Notes: generated from the sequence alone by a model not told the origin. Shown: positions 27,158 through 36,310, numbered from the stretch's first letter. The stretch is 64,000 nucleotides of DNA from Arthrobacter pigmenti (GCF_011927905.1 NZ_JAATJL010000001.1:2542001-2606000), one strand, 5' to 3'. Program-made: numbers and translations.

Positions 27158-28382
27158 GCGGGAGGTGACTGGTTGGCCAGTGCGGCGAGAGGGTCACAAC
27201 ATCACCGACCACGATGACGGCGGGAGACTTCACACCGCGCACCGCCGCGAGCCCGGCGATGGTTTCGAGCGTTCCGGTGGTGACCCGCTGGGAATCCATC
27301 CATCCGTTCTCGATGATAGCGACCGGTGTGGACGGCTGCCGGCCGCCGCTAATGAGCGACGCCACGGACTTTGGTAGCAGCGACACCCCCATCAGCAGCA
27401 CCAGCGTGTGGTCGCTTCCCACCGGGATGAGCCCGGCCTGCTGAGTGATGTCCTCGTGCCCCGTGATGACGCTGAAGCCCTTCGCCACTCCCCGGTGCGT
27501 GACCGGAATGCCGGCAGCTGCGGGTACGGAAATGGCGGAGGTGACGCCGGGAACCACTTCCACGGGCACGCCGTGGTCGCGGCAGTACGCTTCTTCCTCG
27601 CCGCCGCGGCCGAGCACGTACGGATCGCCGCCCTTGAGGCGCACCACCCGGTTGCCCAGCAACGCCTGCTCAACGAGGATCCGGTTGATCTCGTCCTGCG
27701 GCACCGGATGGTTGCCGGGAAGCTTGCCCACTTCGATGACCTCGACGTCGGCGCCCAGTCCGGGAATCAGGGCGCGCGGGCCCAGCCGGTCGGCGACGAC
27801 GACGTCGGCCATCGCCAGCAGCCGGCGCCCCCGTGTTGTGATGAGGCCGGCGTCGGCAGGTCCGCCGCCCACCAGAGCGACGGAACCGACCGCGCCTTCA
27901 GAAGACGGCGAACGCCGGTGGCGCCGCAGCGGCAGCTCGCCGGAGTCCAGCGCCGCAGCAACGCCGTCGCGCAGTGCAGCGGCCCGTTTAGGATCACCGT
28001 TGGTGTTGACTGCAACACTCACGTCGTCGACCTTCGCCACAGCCGGAACCCAGGCGCGGGAGGCCTGGTGGTCGCCGCCCTTGACACACCAGACGCGGGC
28101 GGCATCGGCGTCGGCAGCCACCCGGTCCTCCACCGCGGGAGTACCGGAATGGCTGAGGACCAGCCAGGCGCCGTCGAGATCGGCGGGGACGTACTCCCGC
28201 TGCAGCCACTGAAGCGAACCAGCAGCTGCGCGCTCGCTGATGTCCTCACAGGCGTAGGGTGCGACGACGGTGACCAGGGCGCCGTCGTCGAGGAGGGCGG
28301 GGATGCGGCGCGCGGCCACAGGGCCGCCGCCGACCACGAGGACCTTGCGTCCACGTAACTGCAATCCGAGGGGGTAGGTCAT
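27132..28382 (-). CDS. cysG: Siroheme synthase, CysG type (dehydrogenase/chelatase-like + methyltransferase)
   Basis: A 416-residue fusion. Residues 1-150 form the precorrin-2 dehydrogenase/sirohydrochlorin ferrochelatase-like part (VLVVGGGPVAARRI). After a linker the SUMT part follows (VALVGGGPADAGLIT, VVRLKGGDPYVLGRGGEE, VPVEVVPGVTSAISVPAAAGIP, and GVAKGFSVITGH). It makes siroheme for sulfite reductase. The ATG overlaps the stop of the permease gene as ATGA; a chelatase gene (SirB-like) is also encoded upstream at 36311. Confidence 0.9.
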   Translation of the reverse strand: MTYPLGLQLRGRKVLVVGGGPVAARRIPALLDDGALVTVVAPYACEDISERAAAGSLQWLQREYVPADLDGAWLVLSHSGTPAVEDRVAADADAARVWCVKGGDHQASRAWVPAVAKVDDVSVAVNTNGDPKRAAALRDGVAAALDSGELPLRRHRRSPSSEGAVGSVALVGGGPADAGLITTRGRRLLAMADVVVADRLGPRALIPGLGADVEVIEVGKLPGNHPVPQDEINRILVEQALLGNRVVRLKGGDPYVLGRGGEEEAYCRDHGVPVEVVPGVTSAISVPAAAGIPVTHRGVAKGFSVITGHEDITQQAGLIPVGSDHTLVLLMGVSLLPKSVASLISGGRQPSTPVAIIENGWMDSQRVTTGTLETIAGLAAVRGVKSPAVIVVGDVVTLSPHWPTSHLPLSVEINTE

Positions 28383-29314
28383 TGTGATCCTCCGATGAGC
28401 AGGCCACGGCGGCGCAGCAGGCGGCGTTCGAGTGGACCGAAGATGAGCAGTTCCACCACGATGCCAATGAAAAGGATGAGCAGGATCGCGGCGATCACGG
28501 TTGCCATCGACGAGAACTGGCGGCCCTGGTCCAGCAGCGCGCCGAGGCCGAACCCGAGTGTGCCGCCGGTGGCGATGATTTCCGCGGCCATGAGCGAGCG
28601 CCAGGAGAACGCCCAGCCCTGCTTCAGCCCGGACACGTAGCTGGGCAGCGCGGCCGGAAGGATGATGCGGGTGGCAAGTTCCCAACGGCTTGCTCCAAGG
28701 ACGTGGCCCACGCGCCGATGCTGGTCGGGAACGTGGTCGACGCCGGCGATCAGTCCGTTGGTGATCGACGGAATGGCGCCCATGAGCACCACGAAGTACA
28801 CGGTGGCATCGCTGAGCCCGAACCAGATGACGGCGGCCGGCACCCAGGCGACGGACGGCAGTACCTGCAGGCCAGAGATAAGCGGTCCGAATGCCCCGCG
28901 GAGGATCCTGCTCTGGGCCAACAGCAACCCGAGCGGCGTGGCAATGACCACAGCGATCACGAAGCCGACGACGCCGCGCTGCAGGCTGGTCAGGACTGTC
29001 TCCACCGCTTCGCCGTTCTGCCACAGCGTGCCCAGTGTGCCGAAGACATCGGCGGGGCCGGGAAGCTGGTCAGGGCGCGGGCGGGCAATCCAGATGTACA
29101 TCTGCCAGGCGTAGATCACGGCGGCGAGCGCCGCGACCGGCAGGAGCGCCTTGGTGATGCTCGCCTTCCAGGAGGACCGGACGCTGGTTTCCTGCTGGAG
29201 GGCGTCGAGCCCCTTCTCGAGGGCGCGATCGTCCTCGGCGGTCAACGACGCCGGTTTTACTGGAACGTCCTCGATCCCGTCTTCGCGCTGGATGAGAGCT
29301 GGTTCAGGCTGCAT
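28379..29314 (-). CDS. ABC transporter permease, SsuC/TauC-like
   Basis: A 311-residue protein with a cytoplasmic N-terminal extension (residues 1-45) and six membrane helices. The EAA-type loop (LGASRWELATRIILPAALPSYVSGL) that contacts the ATPase is clear. Fits permeases importing sulfonates or nitrate/taurine-type anions. Overlaps the ATPase gene start region and the cysG start. Sulfur-gene context favours an organosulfur substrate. Confidence 0.87.
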   Translation of the reverse strand: MQPEPALIQREDGIEDVPVKPASLTAEDDRALEKGLDALQQETSVRSSWKASITKALLPVAALAAVIYAWQMYIWIARPRPDQLPGPADVFGTLGTLWQNGEAVETVLTSLQRGVVGFVIAVVIATPLGLLLAQSRILRGAFGPLISGLQVLPSVAWVPAAVIWFGLSDATVYFVVLMGAIPSITNGLIAGVDHVPDQHRRVGHVLGASRWELATRIILPAALPSYVSGLKQGWAFSWRSLMAAEIIATGGTLGFGLGALLDQGRQFSSMATVIAAILLILFIGIVVELLIFGPLERRLLRRRGLLIGGSQ

Positions 29315-30020
29315 GGCGGCGGATCTCCTTCCGCAGCTCGGTGGTGATTTCCGCCGTCAATGCCGCAGGATCCTGTTCCCCGACAACCCACTCGGAAACA
29401 ACGCGTCCCGGACGGGAAGACATGAGCAGTACGCGTTGGCCCAACCGGACGGCCTCACGGACGTTGTGCGTGATGAAAACGATGGTTCGGCCGGTCTCAC
29501 GCCATACCCGCTGCAGCTCGTCGTGCAGCAGGTCGCGGGTAATGGCGTCCAGTGCGGCGAACGGCTCATCCATGAGGAGCACGTCGCGGTTCTGGGCGAG
29601 CGACCGCGCGAGGGCCACCCGCTGGCGCATGCCGCCGGACAGCTCGTGCGGACGCTTGTGCGCTGCATCGGAAAGGTGGACCAGCTCGAGCAGCCGTGCG
29701 GCTTCCGTGCGCCGTTCCGCCTTGCCCGCACCACGCAGCTGCAGCGCCAGTTCGACGTTCGCCTGGGCGGACAACCAGGGGAAAAGCGAGGCGTCCTGGA
29801 ACATGAACGCAGCCTTCGGCGAGGCAATATTGCCCGACGTCGGCTCCTCCAGTCCGGCGATCAGGTTCAGGAGGGTTGACTTGCCGCAACCCGATGCGCC
29901 GAGCAGCGCAACGAACTCACCCTGCGCGACGCGAAGGTTGACGTCGTCGAGCACCAGCGGCGCGTCGGCGGCGAACCGTTTGGAAAGACCTGAGATCTCG
30001 ATCTGCGCGGGCGGGTTCAC
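29304..30020 (-). CDS. ABC transporter ATP-binding protein, SsuB-like
   Basis: A 238-residue ATPase: Walker A GASGCGKST, Q-loop (FMFQDASLFPW), signature LSGGMRQRVALARSLAQ, Walker B DVLLMDEPFAALD and the switch HN (FITHNVREAV). The sequence is of the nitrate/sulfonate/bicarbonate import class. It overlaps the binding-protein stop by 4 bases and the permease start by 11, giving a tight ABC cassette. Confidence 0.9.
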   Translation of the reverse strand: MNPPAQIEISGLSKRFAADAPLVLDDVNLRVAQGEFVALLGASGCGKSTLLNLIAGLEEPTSGNIASPKAAFMFQDASLFPWLSAQANVELALQLRGAGKAERRTEAARLLELVHLSDAAHKRPHELSGGMRQRVALARSLAQNRDVLLMDEPFAALDAITRDLLHDELQRVWRETGRTIVFITHNVREAVRLGQRVLLMSSRPGRVVSEWVVGEQDPAALTAEITTELRKEIRRHAA

Positions 30021-31201
30021 GGTGCTGTTCCTGCGCCGAGCCCGGCGTCTTCGTACTCCTGCAGCCCGGCTTCCACCTGTTGGTCATTGAGCAGGGTGAG
30101 GTCGAGGATGCCTGCGAGGTCCGCGTCATCCGTTGTACCGGCCTGAACCCCGTCCTTGAGCAGTTCACCGAGCGCATCAGCCAGCGGTTCCTGGGAGAAA
30201 GTGACGTTTTCCAGCGCGCGTTCGACGACCGGTGCGGCCAGCGGCTTGGCGTTCGCCGCCTCAAGGCCGGCATTGATGAGGTCCGGGGTCTGCTCCGGGT
30301 TCTCGTTCAGCCAGGTGATGGCGCGTTCCTCTGCCCGAAGGAGGGCCTTGACCTGGTTCGGGTGTTCCGCGAGGTACTGCCGGTTCACCACGAGGACCGT
30401 CGTCGCGAACTTGCCCTCGGGCCACAGCTCCGCCTCATCCACCAGGACTTCGGCTCCGGCGTCGACCACCAGGCGGGAAGCCCACGGTTCGGGAAGCCAG
30501 GCGCCGTCGATGTCGCCGTTCTGGAACAGCTGGAGCGTGGTTGCGTTCTCGGTGGGGATGATTGCTACGTCCCCGCCTCCCTCGGTTGTTGTTTCGTAAC
30601 CCTGTTCGTGGAGCCATACGCGCAGCGCGACGTCCTGGGTGTTGCCGAGCTGCGGCGAGGCAAGGGTTGCACCCGCGAGGTCCTCGGGGGAATCGATGCC
30701 GGGCTTCACGACCAGTTGCGCACCACCGGCGGTTGCACCGGCCACAATCCGCAGCGACTCACCGTTGCTCTGGACGTACGAGTTGATGGCCGGGTTTGGT
30801 CCTATGAACGTCGCGTCGATGGCACCGGCGTTCAACGCCTCGATGGCAGAAGGTCCGGCGTTGAAGGCCTGGGTAGACAGCTTTGTGTCGCCCAGTTCCT
30901 CAGCGAAGTAACCATTCTCCAGCCCCACGAGGGCGGGCGCATGGGTGAGGTTACCGAAGTAGCCCAGGCGAAGTTCCTCGGCGTCGGAGACGGGGACCGC
31001 CGTCGTCGTTGGTTCCGGTGCTGACTGCGCCGAGGCGTAGGCGGCGATTGCTGCGCCGGTCGCCACGGCGACCACCGCGAAACCGGCGATGACGCCCTCG
31101 ACCACGCGGCTCTTCAGCAGGAAGCCGCGCTTGGAGGAGCGCTTGTTCAGGTTCTCGTTAACGGGCCGGTTGATGGAATCTGTGGGGCGGTCATATGTCA
31201 T
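30017..31201 (-). CDS. ABC substrate-binding protein, SsuA-like, with N-terminal anchor
   Basis: A 394-residue binding protein of the NMT1/SsuA type (YFGNLTHAPALVGLENGYF, AGAIDATFIGPNPAINSYV). Unusually, there is a 32-residue charged N terminus and then one hydrophobic helix (GVIAGFAVVAVATGAAIAAYA) without a lipobox Cys, so it looks like a membrane-anchored protein rather than a lipoprotein. A downstream GTG at 31105 would remove the charged tail. The ATG overlaps the cysN stop by 11 bases. Probably binds a sulfonate or related anion. Confidence 0.83.
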   Translation of the reverse strand: MTYDRPTDSINRPVNENLNKRSSKRGFLLKSRVVEGVIAGFAVVAVATGAAIAAYASAQSAPEPTTTAVPVSDAEELRLGYFGNLTHAPALVGLENGYFAEELGDTKLSTQAFNAGPSAIEALNAGAIDATFIGPNPAINSYVQSNGESLRIVAGATAGGAQLVVKPGIDSPEDLAGATLASPQLGNTQDVALRVWLHEQGYETTTEGGGDVAIIPTENATTLQLFQNGDIDGAWLPEPWASRLVVDAGAEVLVDEAELWPEGKFATTVLVVNRQYLAEHPNQVKALLRAEERAITWLNENPEQTPDLINAGLEAANAKPLAAPVVERALENVTFSQEPLADALGELLKDGVQAGTTDDADLAGILDLTLLNDQQVEAGLQEYEDAGLGAGTAP

Positions 31202-32579
31202 AACGTTCGTCCTCGCGGGCCGCCAGTTCCAGGTGGTCGGATTCCACCAGGCCTGCGGCCAGGGTGTTGCCGTCGGAGGGGTCGATGACCAGGAAAGCTC
31301 CGGTGCGGCGGAAGTTCACGTAGTTGTCCACGGGCAGCGGTGCTGCCAGGCGAATGTGGACGGTCCCGATGTCGTTGAGCTCAAGGCCCGACGCCGGTTG
31401 ATCGGCGAACGTGGAGAGATCCAGTTTGTTGATGACCTGGCGAACCAGTCCCTGGACCGTCTTGCTGCCGTGCTTGATGAGGAGCCGCGAGCCCTCTTTC
31501 AGCGGCTTCGGCGACAGCCAACAGAGTGCTGCGTAGAGGTCCTGGGTGGGCTGAGGAAGGGCTGCTGCGGGTCCCGCTTCGGCGAGGAGGTCTCCTCGGG
31601 CGATGTCGATGTCGTCGGCGAGACGAAGCACCACTGACTGCGGCGCGAAAGCCTCAACGAGCTCCTGCCCTGCAAAGTCGATGCCGGTCACCGTGGTTTC
31701 ACGGCCGGACGGCTGCACCGTCACGGCGTCGCCTACGCGGATGGAGCCGGCCGCAACCTGTCCCGCGTACCCGCGGTAGTCGCGGTAGCCTTCCGCGTCG
31801 AGCCCGGGTGCCACAGCGCCCTGCGGACGGATGACCGTCTGCACGGGGAAGCGGAACGCCTCGATGTCCGTCTCAAGATCCGCCAACGCCGGCAGCTGCT
31901 CGAGGGTTTCCAGGAGCGACGGACCGTTGTACCAGGGGGTCTTCGCCGACCGGTCCACCACGTTGTCGCCTTCAAGGGCGGAAACGGGGATGATGGCAGG
32001 TTCGTCGACCTTGAGCTCCCGGGCGGCCTGCTTGAGCTGGGCCTCGACATCGCGGAAGACGGCTTCGCTGTAGTCCACGAGGTCGATCTTGTTCACCGCC
32101 ACGATGATGTGCGCGACGCGCAGCAGCCTCGACACCGCAAGGTGCCTGCGGGTCTGCTCCAGCACGCCCTTGCGGGCGTCAATGAGTACGACGACGGCGT
32201 CGGCCGTGGACGCGCCGGTCACGGTGTTCTTCGTGTACTGCACATGCCCGGGGGTGTCCGCGAGGATGAAGGTGCGGTTCGCGGTGGCGAAGTAGCGGTA
32301 CGCCACGTCGATGGTGATGCCCTGTTCACGCTCGGCACGCAGTCCGTCGGTGAGCAGCGCAAGGTCCAGTCCCCCGCGCTCGCCACCGAAACCACGCTCA
32401 GCTGAGGTGCGGGCAACGGCGTCGAGCTGGTCGGCCAGGACCGACTTGCTGTCGTGCAGGAGCCTGCCCACGAGGGTGGACTTGCCGTCGTCGACCGAGC
32501 CCGCCGTGGCGAACCGGAACAGGGTCGAGTGCTCGAGGGCGGTTTCTACTGCGGTGGTGCTCTGAACTGCTGTGCTCAT
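31191..32579 (-). CDS. cysN: Sulfate adenylyltransferase subunit 1 (GTPase)
   Basis: A 462-residue EF-Tu-like GTPase: G1 GSVDDGKST (27-35), G3 DTPGHVQYT, G4 NKIDLVD, then domains II and III. It drives ATP-sulfurylase activity (ATP + sulfate to APS + PPi) as partner of CysD. No CysC kinase domain is fused, which agrees with the APS-type CysH. Its ATG overlaps the cysD stop at one base. Confidence 0.95.
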   Translation of the reverse strand: MSTAVQSTTAVETALEHSTLFRFATAGSVDDGKSTLVGRLLHDSKSVLADQLDAVARTSAERGFGGERGGLDLALLTDGLRAEREQGITIDVAYRYFATANRTFILADTPGHVQYTKNTVTGASTADAVVVLIDARKGVLEQTRRHLAVSRLLRVAHIIVAVNKIDLVDYSEAVFRDVEAQLKQAARELKVDEPAIIPVSALEGDNVVDRSAKTPWYNGPSLLETLEQLPALADLETDIEAFRFPVQTVIRPQGAVAPGLDAEGYRDYRGYAGQVAAGSIRVGDAVTVQPSGRETTVTGIDFAGQELVEAFAPQSVVLRLADDIDIARGDLLAEAGPAAALPQPTQDLYAALCWLSPKPLKEGSRLLIKHGSKTVQGLVRQVINKLDLSTFADQPASGLELNDIGTVHIRLAAPLPVDNYVNFRRTGAFLVIDPSDGNTLAAGLVESDHLELAAREDERYDI

Positions 32580-33715
32580 TAGAAGTACCCGTCTTTCTTG
32601 CGGTCTTCCATCGCGGCTTCGGAAATCCGGTCATCTGCCCGGGTTGCGCCGCGTTCGGTGAGGGTGCTGAGGGCTACTTCGCGTACTACTGCCGCAACGT
32701 CCGCGGCGTCAGATTCGACGGCGCCGGTGCAGGACATGTCACCCACGGTCCGGTAGCGGACGGTGCGGGTTTCAACGGTTTCCTTCTCGGTGGGCAGGGA
32801 AACGTCGCCGATTGCACGCCACATCCCGTCGCGGCGGAACACCTCACGCTCATGGGCGTAGTAAAGGCCCGGCAGCTCGATGTTCTCGCGTTCGATGTAA
32901 CGCCACACGTCCAACTCGGTCCAGTTGCTGATCGGGAAGGCGCGCACATGCTGGCCGACTGTGTGCCGGCCGTTGTAAAGATTCCACAGCTCAGGCCGCT
33001 GGTTGCGGGGATCCCATTGGCCGAATTCGTCGCGCAGGCTCAGGATCCGTTCCTTGGCACGTGCCTTGTCCTCATCGCGACGGCCGCCGCCGAAAACGGC
33101 GTCGAACTTGTTGGCGTTGATGGTGTCCAGCAGCGGAACCGTCTGAAGCGGGTTCCGGGTGCCGTCGGCGCGGTCCTGCAGCTCACCGCGGTCGATGTAC
33201 TCCTGGACGGACCCGACAACGAGCCTCACGCCAAGCCGCTCGACAGTCCGGTCCCGGAACTCGATGACCTCTGGGAAGTTATGCCCCGTATCGACGTGCA
33301 GCACCGGAAACGGAACCTTCCCGGGCCAGAAAGCCTTCGTGGCAAGGTGCAGCATGACCACGGAATCCTTGCCGCCCGAAAACAGCAGCGCAGGCCGCTC
33401 AAACTCGGCAACAACCTCGCGAATGATGTGAATCGCTTCGGACTCAAGGGCGTCGAGGCTTGAGAGCCGCTTCGCTGTGGGCGCGGAGGCAGCAAATGCC
33501 GGCCCCGCCCCTTCGCCGCGCGGCTGATCTTCGATCAGTCCGCCACGCGGCTTCGACAGCGTCGGCTGGCTTCCCACCGCTCGCAAGCTCGCGGCGGTGC
33601 CCTCGCCAGCAGACTTAGATGCCACTCCCTGGCCGGCATTTGCTGCCTCTGCGCTTTGGGGGGCACCTTCAGTCTTCACGCTAGCGTCCTCAATGGTTTG
33701 GGTGGTGTGGCTCAT
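32579..33715 (-). CDS. cysD: Sulfate adenylyltransferase subunit 2 with inserted N-terminal segment
   Basis: A 378-residue ATP-sulfurylase subunit; the P-loop SGGKDS is at 113-118, followed by VLHVDTGHNFPEVIEFRD and GRRDEDKARAKERI, as expected. Family members are about 300 residues, so about 80 extra residues precede LSSLDALESEAIHIIRE. Residues about 21-79 are encoded exactly by a 174-bp palindromic element (see 33481). The ATG overlaps the cysH stop as ATGA. Makes APS with CysN. Confidence 0.93.
   Translation of the reverse strand: MSHTTQTIEDASVKTEGAPQSAEAANAGQGVASKSAGEGTAASLRAVGSQPTLSKPRGGLIEDQPRGEGAGPAFAASAPTAKRLSSLDALESEAIHIIREVVAEFERPALLFSGGKDSVVMLHLATKAFWPGKVPFPVLHVDTGHNFPEVIEFRDRTVERLGVRLVVGSVQEYIDRGELQDRADGTRNPLQTVPLLDTINANKFDAVFGGGRRDEDKARAKERILSLRDEFGQWDPRNQRPELWNLYNGRHTVGQHVRAFPISNWTELDVWRYIERENIELPGLYYAHEREVFRRDGMWRAIGDVSLPTEKETVETRTVRYRTVGDMSCTGAVESDAADVAAVVREVALSTLTERGATRADDRISEAAMEDRKKDGYF
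33481..33654. repeat. 174-bp palindromic element inserted in frame in cysD
   Basis: Terminal inverted repeats of 24 bp (33481-33504 and 33631-33654) match at 23 of 24 positions; the shared core is AGGCAGCAAATGCCGGCC. The interior holds two further hairpins, CTGATC-TTC-GATCAG and CACCGC...GCGGTG. Length is 58 codons with no stop on the coding strand, so cysD stays open. No transposase. Only one copy was seen in the window. Confidence 0.7.
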
Positions 33716-34461
33716 TGGTGGATTCCGCACTCTGTCTTCGCTAGGCCGGCCCAACGGCCGGCTCGTGGGTCTTCTCCTGGGGCTACTGGACGGGTGCAGG
33801 GCTTGCAGCCGATCGAGGGGTAGCCGTTGGAGAGGAGCATGTTGACGGGCACCTGGTGCTCTCCGGCATAGTCGAGCAGCTCGTCGAAGGTCCACGCAGC
33901 AACCGGGTTGATCTTGACCAGTTTGTGGACATGGTCCCAGGTCACCAACGGGGTGTTGGTCCGTGTGGGGCCTTCGTCTCGGCGGACACCGGTGAACCAG
34001 ACTTCGTAACCGGACAGGGCCTTCTTGAGGGGGTCCATTTTCCGGAGTGCGCAGCACTGTGCAGGGTCCCGACCGAACAGGTCCTTGCCGTATTCAGCAT
34101 CCTGTTCAGCCACGGTCTGTTCGGGCATGACATTGACGATGTTGATGTCGAGCTGCTCCGCGACTTCGTCCCGCGTGATGTGGGTTTCGGTGAAGTGATA
34201 CCCGGTCTCAAGGAACAGGACGTCAACGCCGGGATACTGCTGTGAGACCAGGTGCGGAAGCACCGCATCGGCCATGGAGCAGGCGACTGCGGCCTGGGAA
34301 ACGTCGAAGTTCCGCACAACCCACGCAATGACGTCCCGGGAATCGGCATCCCAGCCGAGTTCCTCGGCACCGGCCGCAGCCAACGCCCGCAGCTCCTCTT
34401 CTGAGCGACGGGGAAGACGCGCCTGATCCGACACGGCAGTGAACTCAGGGGCCTCACTCAC
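33712..34461 (-). CDS. cysH: Assimilatory adenylyl-sulfate (APS) reductase
   Basis: A 249-residue reductase. Two Cys pairs that bind a [4Fe-4S] cluster are present (CC at 136-137, C219 and C222 in GCKPC), and the catalytic Cys is at about 245 in KTECGIHQ. The cluster cysteines indicate APS rather than PAPS as substrate. APS plus two thiols gives sulfite and AMP. GTG at 34461 overlaps the cysI stop (GTGA). Confidence 0.92.
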   Translation of the reverse strand: MSEAPEFTAVSDQARLPRRSEEELRALAAAGAEELGWDADSRDVIAWVVRNFDVSQAAVACSMADAVLPHLVSQQYPGVDVLFLETGYHFTETHITRDEVAEQLDINIVNVMPEQTVAEQDAEYGKDLFGRDPAQCCALRKMDPLKKALSGYEVWFTGVRRDEGPTRTNTPLVTWDHVHKLVKINPVAAWTFDELLDYAGEHQVPVNMLLSNGYPSIGCKPCTRPVAPGEDPRAGRWAGLAKTECGIHQ

Positions 34462-36206
34462 TGCAGCACTCCTTCCTCGGCGCGATGCGCCCATTCGGCG
34501 AAGGTCTCGTTGTTCTTACGGTCGGCGGCGTATTGGCGGACCACGCGTTCGACGTAGTCGGGGAGATTGTCGACGGTGACCTTGAGTCCGCGGATGGTGC
34601 GGCCGAGGCCCGCCTCTTCGCGGTTGGAGTCCGCGAGTCCGCCACCGAGGTGAACCTGGAAGCCTGGCGTGGGATCGCCGTCGGGCGTTGGAAGCATCAT
34701 GCCTTTGAGGCCGATGTCCGCCGTCTGGATGCGGGCGCAGGAGTTCGGGCAGCCGTTGATGTGCAGGGCGATGGGTTGCGTCAGGGTTCCGTTGTCAACG
34801 AGGTCGGCCAGGCGGCGTTCAAGTTCGGCGATGGCCGTCGCTGCCGTCACCTTCGTCTCGACGATCGCGAGCTTGCAGTACTCGATGCCGGTGCACGCGA
34901 TGGTGGAACGGCGGAACAGTGACGGCCGGGCGGAGAGGCCCAGTGCGTCGAGTTCAGCGACGAGGGATTCAACGTGATCCTCCTCGACGTCGAGGATCAC
35001 AAGCTTCTGGTGCGGGGTGGTGCGCAGGCGCGTGGTGCCGTGTGCCTCGAGCGTGTCGGCGAGGGACGTCAGGATGGTGCCGGAGACGCGGCCCACCGTC
35101 GGCGCAACGCCGATGAAGAACTTGCCGTCCTTCTGTTCGTGGATGCCCACGTGGTCGCCGGGGGTTGGCGGCTTCGGCGCGGCCGGGCCATCCGGCAGTT
35201 CGAAGCCGAGGTATTCGTCCTGCAGAATCTGCCGGAACTTCTCCGGTCCCCAGTCATTGAGGAGGAACTTCAGGCGGGCCTTGGTGCGCATGCGGCGGTA
35301 GCCGTAGTCGCGGAAGATGCTGGTGACGCCGAGCCATACTTCGGCAGCGACATCGGCGGACACGAATGCTCCGAGGCGTTCCGCGAGACGCGCGTTCGTG
35401 GAGAGCCCGCCGCCGACCCACAGGTCGTAACCTGCTCCGAGTTCCGGGTGGACAACGCCGACGAGAGCGAAATCGTTGATCTCATGGACCACGTCCTGGC
35501 TGGGGTGTCCGGTGATCGCGGTCTTGTACTTCCGCGGGAGGTTCGCCAGTTCGGGGTCACCGATGAACCGCTCGCTCAGTTCGTGGATGAGCGGTGTGGG
35601 ATCAATGATTTCGTCTTTGGCGATACCTGCGACCGGCGAGCCGAGGATCACGCGGGGAACGTCACCGCATGCTTCCGTCGTGGAGAGGTTCACGGCCTCC
35701 AGCCGGTTCCAAATTTCAGGAACGTCCTCGACGCGGATCCAGTGGAGCTGGATGTTCTGGCGGTCAGTGATGTCCGCAGAGTCCCGCGCGAACTCCGTCG
35801 AGATTTCGCCGATGACGCGCAACTGGTGCGTGGTCAGGGCCCCGCCGTCAATGCGGACGCGGAGCATGAAGTACTTGTCTTCGAGTTCGTGCGGCTCAAG
35901 CGTGGCGGTCTTGCCGCCGTCGATCCCCTGCCGGCGCTGCGTGTACAGACCCCACCAGCGGAAACGCCCATGGAGATCGGTGCCGTCGATCGATTCGAAA
36001 CCGTTCTTGGAGTAGATCTGCTCGATCCGCTCACGGACGTTGAGCCCGTTGTCCTCCTGCTTCCAGGTTTCGTTGGCGTTGAGCGGAGTGGTGCCGTCCA
36101 CCTTCCACTGGCCATGCGGCTTGGCGGCAGGCCGGTTTGCCCGCGCAGGCTTGGTCCGCGCGGCAGCGTTGGCCTGGGCGGCGTCGGTCACGACTGAACT
36201 CGTCAT
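34458..36206 (-). CDS. cysI: Ferredoxin-dependent sulfite reductase
   Basis: A 582-residue siroheme protein with duplicated ferrodoxin-fold halves. The siroheme/[4Fe-4S] cysteines are in TACTGIEYCKLA and NGCPNSCARIQTADIGLKG. It reduces sulfite to sulfide with six electrons, probably via ferredoxin kept reduced by FprA. ATG at 36206 is preferred because TACTGT ends 6 bases upstream (leaderless pattern). First gene of the sulfur operon. No small CysX ferredoxin gene is present between cysI and cysH. Confidence 0.95.
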   Translation of the reverse strand: MTSSVVTDAAQANAAARTKPARANRPAAKPHGQWKVDGTTPLNANETWKQEDNGLNVRERIEQIYSKNGFESIDGTDLHGRFRWWGLYTQRRQGIDGGKTATLEPHELEDKYFMLRVRIDGGALTTHQLRVIGEISTEFARDSADITDRQNIQLHWIRVEDVPEIWNRLEAVNLSTTEACGDVPRVILGSPVAGIAKDEIIDPTPLIHELSERFIGDPELANLPRKYKTAITGHPSQDVVHEINDFALVGVVHPELGAGYDLWVGGGLSTNARLAERLGAFVSADVAAEVWLGVTSIFRDYGYRRMRTKARLKFLLNDWGPEKFRQILQDEYLGFELPDGPAAPKPPTPGDHVGIHEQKDGKFFIGVAPTVGRVSGTILTSLADTLEAHGTTRLRTTPHQKLVILDVEEDHVESLVAELDALGLSARPSLFRRSTIACTGIEYCKLAIVETKVTAATAIAELERRLADLVDNGTLTQPIALHINGCPNSCARIQTADIGLKGMMLPTPDGDPTPGFQVHLGGGLADSNREEAGLGRTIRGLKVTVDNLPDYVERVVRQYAADRKNNETFAEWAHRAEEGVLQ

Positions 36207-36259
36207 GTAAAAACAGTAGGACCGGCTCCTGAACCCCATCAAAGGTCCGGCAACACCCG

Positions 36260-36269
36260 TTCACGTGAA
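36260..36269. promoter_or_regulatory. Perfect palindrome TTCACGTGAA upstream of the sulfur operon
   Basis: A 10-bp perfect palindrome 54 bp upstream of the cysI ATG, inside the 104-bp cysI-sirB gap. Position fits an operator for a sulfur-status regulator, but short palindromes of this type are not rare. Confidence 0.3.
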
Positions 36270-36310
36270 GACACCTCACGTCACAATCGCGTCAGGACCT
36301 TGACAAGGAT

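Noticed and set aside
33481-33654. Insertion sequence with transposase in cysD
   Set aside because: The block is only 174 bp and carries no transposase; the palindromic-element reading fits better.
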